From positions 1,284 through 43,856 of the forward strand of contig PMBR01000081.1 of the NCBI GenBank assembly GCA_003152995.1: a stretch of 42,573 nucleotides of DNA. The letters are read 5' to 3'. Positions 39,497-42,573 of this stretch are shown here, in pieces (position 1 is the first letter of the stretch; every line of letters starts with the position of its first letter). The translations under genes were made by a program, and so were the position numbers. This DNA comes from Chloroflexota bacterium (GTDB lineage: Bacteria > Chloroflexota > Limnocylindria > Limnocylindrales > CSP1-4). The notes under the pieces are model-generated. The model was not told the DNA's origin, made no database searches, and saw only the letters and a list, made by a program, of their open reading frames with translations.

Positions 39497-39981
39497 GGGG
39501 ATCCTCCTAGTTTCGGTTCGAGCCGACGCATCGACGCGTTCCGGCTCCCTCGCTCCAGTTCAGTCAGCGGGCGGTAGACAATCGCTTGACGGCGGCTGAC
39601 CAGCGATAGACTCGCCGCGCTTCGTTAGGCCGGCGTTAACGGCTGGTGAACGTCTGCGGAGATCGCGGCCGACTCCTCGGACGCCCGACCCCGTGAGGTC
39701 GGCGACGACGGCCTTGCGCGGCCGCCGCTCGAGGTGCTGCGTCGGCGGTCAGCCCTTCCCCGGTGACTCGCCGACATGGAGCGCCTGCCCGAGCCGGGAG
39801 CCGGGTGTCAGCGGCTGAGGCACGGATCGCACTCGGTGCGCGACCCGGCGGGTCGCCGTGGCAGGGATTGCCAACGGCCGGTCGGACAAAGGACTGGGAA
39901 CAGGGGCGCGCGCGACCTGATAGCCTCTCCAGTGCGGCGGCCCCTGTCGCGGTTTCTCCGTCAACGTAAGGGCGTGCAGGT
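39497..39981. other. 485-bp intergenic region between phnS and pit
   Basis: The left third holds the leader of the phosphonate operon and the PHO box at 39619-39656. From 39657 to 39981 I find no gene. The short open frames here have skewed composition and no ribosome binding site. A TAGCCT near 39922 could be a -10 for pit, but this is weak. Confidence 0.6.
39619..39656 (-). promoter_or_regulatory. PHO box before the phosphonate transporter operon
   Basis: On the minus strand GTTCACCAGCC (39651-39641), GTTAACGCCGG (39640-39630) and CCTAACGAAGC (39629-39619) follow each other at 11 bp. The first two carry the GTTCAC/GTTAAC core. The site is about 120 bp upstream of phnS. Because the core is palindromic, an in-phase reading on the plus strand (39624-39656) is also possible, so pit, 326 bp away, might be affected. 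Confidence 0.7.
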
Positions 39982-41127
39982 TTGTCCGAGAGCACCTTCC
40001 TGGGGTTGGTCGCCATCTTCGCGCTGGCGGTCACGTTCGACTACATCAACGGCTTCCACGACACCGCGAACGCGATCGCCACTTCGGTCTCGACGCGGGC
40101 GCTCAAGCCCGAGTACGCGATCCTGCTGTCGGCGACCGCCAACTTCGTCGGCGCCCTGGTGTTCGGAACAGCCGTCGCGAGCACCATCGGATCGGGGATC
40201 GTCCAGGACAACATGATCCTCAGCAACGGGGCGATGGTTCTCGCGGCCGCGTTGCTGGGTGCGATCTGCTGGAATCTGATCACGTGGGCGCTGGCCATCC
40301 CGAGCTCGAGCAGTCATGCGCTCATCGGCGGCCTGATCGGCGCGGCCTGGGCCGCCTCCGGAGCGAGCGCGGTCCAGTGGGGCAACTTCGCCGCCAAAGT
40401 GCTGATCCCGCTGGTTTCGTCGCCGCTCCTCGGGCTCATGCTCGGGTTTGCCTTCATGGTGCTGCTGTTGAACGGCATCGTGCGGGCAAGTCCGCTCCGC
40501 ATCCGGGGCTATCTGCGGCGCTTTCGCCGCGGAGGCCGCGAGGAGCCGGCCGAAGACGAATCGGCCGGCGTGAGCCCGCGCCGCATCAGCGAGCGTTTCC
40601 GCAAGCTCCAGATCCTGTCCGCGACCTACATGGCCCTGAGCCACGGGTCCAACGACGCCCAAAAGACGATGGGCATCATGACCCTCGCCCTCGTCAGCGC
40701 CGGGGCGATCCAGAAGGCAGCGAACGGGACCACGCCCGTGCCCGTCTGGGTGATCCTCATGGCGGCGACGGCGATGTCTCTGGGTACCGCCGCGGGAGGC
40801 TGGCGGATCATGAAGACGATGGGCCAGAAGGTGGTGCGGCTCGACCCGGTGCACGGCTTCGCGGCCGAAACGACGGCTGCGTCGATCATCCTTGGCGCGT
40901 CGCACTTCGGGATGCCCGTCTCGACCACCCATGTGATCTCGACCGCGATCATGGGCGTCGGATCAAGCGATCGGCCCAACGCCGTTCACTGGGGCGTTGT
41001 GCGCGGCATGATGACGGCCTGGGTTCTCACGATCCCTGCGACCGCTCTCATCGCGGCCTGCGCGTTCCTGGTTCTGCAGCTCCTGTCTGGACCTATCGCC
41101 GCGATTCTCCGCCTCTTCGGGGTCTAG
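39982..41127 (+). CDS. pit: Inorganic phosphate transporter, PiT family
   Basis: A 381-residue low-affinity phosphate transporter. It has two homologous halves, each with a PiT signature: FDYINGFHDTANAIATSVSTRAL in the first and LSHGSNDAQKTMGIM in the second. The central hydrophilic loop (about 175-205) is charged. The half repeats IPSSSSHALIGGLIG and MPVSTTHVISTAIMG are also typical. The start is taken as TTG 39982, since no in-frame ATG precedes the conserved region. The ribosome binding site is weak. The DUF47 accessory gene usually next to pit is at 23640. Confidence 0.94.
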   Translation: MSESTFLGLVAIFALAVTFDYINGFHDTANAIATSVSTRALKPEYAILLSATANFVGALVFGTAVASTIGSGIVQDNMILSNGAMVLAAALLGAICWNLITWALAIPSSSSHALIGGLIGAAWAASGASAVQWGNFAAKVLIPLVSSPLLGLMLGFAFMVLLLNGIVRASPLRIRGYLRRFRRGGREEPAEDESAGVSPRRISERFRKLQILSATYMALSHGSNDAQKTMGIMTLALVSAGAIQKAANGTTPVPVWVILMAATAMSLGTAAGGWRIMKTMGQKVVRLDPVHGFAAETTAASIILGASHFGMPVSTTHVISTAIMGVGSSDRPNAVHWGVVRGMMTAWVLTIPATALIAACAFLVLQLLSGPIAAILRLFGV

Positions 41128-41206
41128 GGGCCGAGCGTCAGCGCCAACCAACGGCCTGCGGCCCCGGCCTCGGCTCGGCCGGCCCGGCGTGCAGCTCGGC
41201 CTCGCT

Positions 41207-41905
41207 TCAGCCGGCCTCGGGTCGCCGCAGGACGTAGCCCACGCCCCGCACCGTCTCGAGGTAGACGGGATTGGCCGGGTCGGCCTCGATCTGAGCTCGC
41301 AGCCAATGGACGTGCACGTCGACCGTGCGCGTCTCGCCGGCATAGTCGTAGCCCCAGACCCGCTCGAGAAGCTGGTCGCGAGTGAATACGTGGCCGGCGT
41401 TCCGGATCAGGAAGAGCAGCAGCTCGAAGGCCTTGGGCTTTACGGGCAGGACCTCGCCGCCTCGCAGCAACCTGCGCCCGGCCGTGTCAACACGAACCTG
41501 CCCGAGATCTACGGTCTCCTGTTCGGTCGCCCCCGCTTGCGCCTCGGATCGGCGCAGCAAGGCCCGTATTCGCGCCAGCAGCTCGCGGAAGCTGAACGGC
41601 TTGGTGACGTAGTCGTCCGCCCCGAGCTCGAGCCCGACGACCTTGTCCACCTCCGCGCTCTTGGCGGTCAGCATCAGGATCGGCACGCCCGATTCGGCGC
41701 GAACGATCCGGCACACCTCGGTGCCACTCAACTCGGGCAGCATGAGGTCCAGCAGAATGAGGTCAGGCCTGTGGCGCCGGAACGCCTCGACGGCCTCCCG
41801 CCCGTCGGCCGCCTGGACCACGACGAATCCTTCCGTCTCCAGACTCTCGGCCAGGGTTTCGCGCAGCGTTCGTTCGTCGTCTACGACCAGGATCGTTCGA
41901 GCCAT
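41207..41905 (-). CDS. OmpR/PhoB-family response regulator (canonical)
   Basis: A 232-residue two-domain regulator. The receiver has all functional residues: the acidic pair in VVDDE, the phosphoacceptor Asp in DLILLDLMLPEL, Thr in MLTAKS, and Lys in DYVTKPFSFREL. The winged helix (about 135-228) includes VKPKAFELLLFLIRNAGHVFTRDQLL, VDVHVHWLRAQIEADPANP and VRGVGYVL. ATG 41905 has GGAGG 10 nt upstream. It resembles RegX3/PhoP/PhoB. With the PhoR-like kinase lacking another complete partner in the window it is a good candidate to bind the PHO boxes, but it is 18 kb away. It lies 14 bp after gltX and may be co-transcribed. Confidence 0.94.
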   Translation of the reverse strand: MARTILVVDDERTLRETLAESLETEGFVVVQAADGREAVEAFRRHRPDLILLDLMLPELSGTEVCRIVRAESGVPILMLTAKSAEVDKVVGLELGADDYVTKPFSFRELLARIRALLRRSEAQAGATEQETVDLGQVRVDTAGRRLLRGGEVLPVKPKAFELLLFLIRNAGHVFTRDQLLERVWGYDYAGETRTVDVHVHWLRAQIEADPANPVYLETVRGVGYVLRRPEAG

Positions 41906-41919
41906 CCCAGGGTTCCCTC

Positions 41920-42573
41920 CTACGGGGTGGTCGCCTGAGCTTCGAGCCTGTCGATCGCCCGGTCCAGCCGGGTCAGCGTGCGCTCGTAGCCGAGGGCCAC
42001 CATCGTATCGAAGAGTGGTGGAGTAGCAGTCCGGCCGGTGACGGCGACGCGGATGGCCATGAACAGATCGCCGGCCTTCCAGCCGCGATCTTCGACAAGA
42101 CGCCGCAACGGCGGCTCGATCTCCTCCGCCTCCCAGCTCACCTCGCCGACCTCGGCGATCGTCTTGCGGGCGGCGTTGAGGCCGGCAACGGTGGTCGCCA
42201 CATCCCAACGCTTGGGAACGATGAGCGCCACGTCCGGCTCCAGGTCTTCCACGAAGAGGAAGTCGACGAGGTCGCCGACGGCAGACAGAGTCGGCAGGCG
42301 CTCCTGCACAACCGGCAGCAGGGCGCGCATCTGGTCATCGGTCGGGAGCCAGTCGATGCGGCCGGCCGCCAGCTCCGCCTCCAGGAACGGCCGCAGCCTG
42401 TCGATAAGGTCCTCGCCCGACAGCCGCCGAATCCACTGGCCGTTCAGCCATTCGAGCCGTTCGCGGTCGAAGACGGCGCCGGCCTTGTTGACGGTCGAGA
42501 GCTCGAACCGCTCGACCAGCTCGGCCAGCGAGAGGACTTCCTCCTCGGTGCCGGTCGACCAGCCGAGGAGCGC
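41920..42573 (-). CDS. gltX: Glutamate-tRNA ligase, C-terminal part
   Basis: The last 217 residues of glutamyl-tRNA synthetase, running into the window from the right edge. ALLGWSTGTEEEVLSLAEL then STVNKAGAVFDRERLEWLNG mark the end of the catalytic part and the stem-contact region. The anticodon-binding domain ends in FMAIRVAVTGRTATPPLFDTM. The KMSKR loop and HIGH motif lie outside the window. The frame is intact from 42573 to the stop at 41920. Confidence 0.93.
   Translation of the reverse strand, partial: ALLGWSTGTEEEVLSLAELVERFELSTVNKAGAVFDRERLEWLNGQWIRRLSGEDLIDRLRPFLEAELAAGRIDWLPTDDQMRALLPVVQERLPTLSAVGDLVDFLFVEDLEPDVALIVPKRWDVATTVAGLNAARKTIAEVGEVSWEAEEIEPPLRRLVEDRGWKAGDLFMAIRVAVTGRTATPPLFDTMVALGYERTLTRLDRAIDRLEAQATTP

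Noticed and set aside
39657-39981. A small gene between the PHO box and pit
   Set aside because: Short frames on both strands overlap each other, lack ribosome binding sites and have Arg/Pro-rich translations.

Overview
The window is GC-rich (roughly two thirds G+C by eye), densely coded on both strands, and uses many GTG and TTG starts. It has no rRNA, tRNA, CRISPR array or transposase that I can see. It looks like a chromosomal segment of a free-living soil or freshwater bacterium. The mix of short intergenic gaps, Ala/Pro/Thr-rich lipoprotein linkers, some apparently leaderless genes and 11-bp-phased PHO boxes fits a high-GC Chloroflexota lineage (for example Limnocylindria-like) better than a proteobacterium. 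An actinobacterium cannot be excluded without a database search, so the taxon is an inference.

Layout. 1-2310: two tandem ammonium transporter genes (the first cut by the window edge) with near-identical upstream regions. 2410-5522: a small Cys-rich protein, argH and an MFS exporter. 5645-7445: polyphosphate kinase 2 and a DNA-ligase-like protein that has lost its catalytic residues. 7522-10576: an ABC-2 exporter pair, then a small HTH regulator plus membrane protein with a clear promoter/operator. 10629-14790: a P-type cation ATPase and several small conserved proteins. 14874-18947: polyphosphate kinase 1 and a CYTH-CHAD protein, followed by a DUF190 remnant. 19229-29962: the phosphate block, with two small unknown proteins, PhoU, a SixA-like phosphatase, a Lys-rich protein, a PhoR-like kinase, a DUF47 protein, a response-regulator-like protein without phosphoacceptor Asp, and pstS-pstC-pstA-pstB-phoU. 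30057-39496: a phosphonate block, with a phosphodiesterase-family enzyme divergent from phnW-phnX, and an opposite-strand operon encoding a 2-aminoethylphosphonate-type ABC transporter, a PHP phosphoesterase and a 69-residue unknown. 39982-42573: a low-affinity phosphate transporter, a canonical OmpR-family response regulator, and the 3' part of gltX.

How it works together. Most of the window concerns phosphorus: sensing (PhoR-like kinase, two OmpR-type regulators, two PhoU), uptake of phosphate (PstSCAB, Pit) and phosphonate, breakdown of 2-aminoethylphosphonate (PhnW, PhnX), and storage as polyphosphate (PPK1, PPK2, CYTH-CHAD). Five intergenic sites carry GTTAAC/GTTCAC repeats spaced exactly 11 bp, which I read as PhoP/PhoB boxes. 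They lie before the small-protein/phoU group, the atypical regulator, pstS, between the phosphodiesterase and phnW, and before the phosphonate transporter operon. Together they define a candidate Pho regulon.

The most unusual items are the atypical regulator flanked by PHO boxes, a PhnW fused to a degenerate HAD half-domain, a ligase-like protein lacking its active-site lysines, and uncharacterised small proteins placed under PHO boxes.
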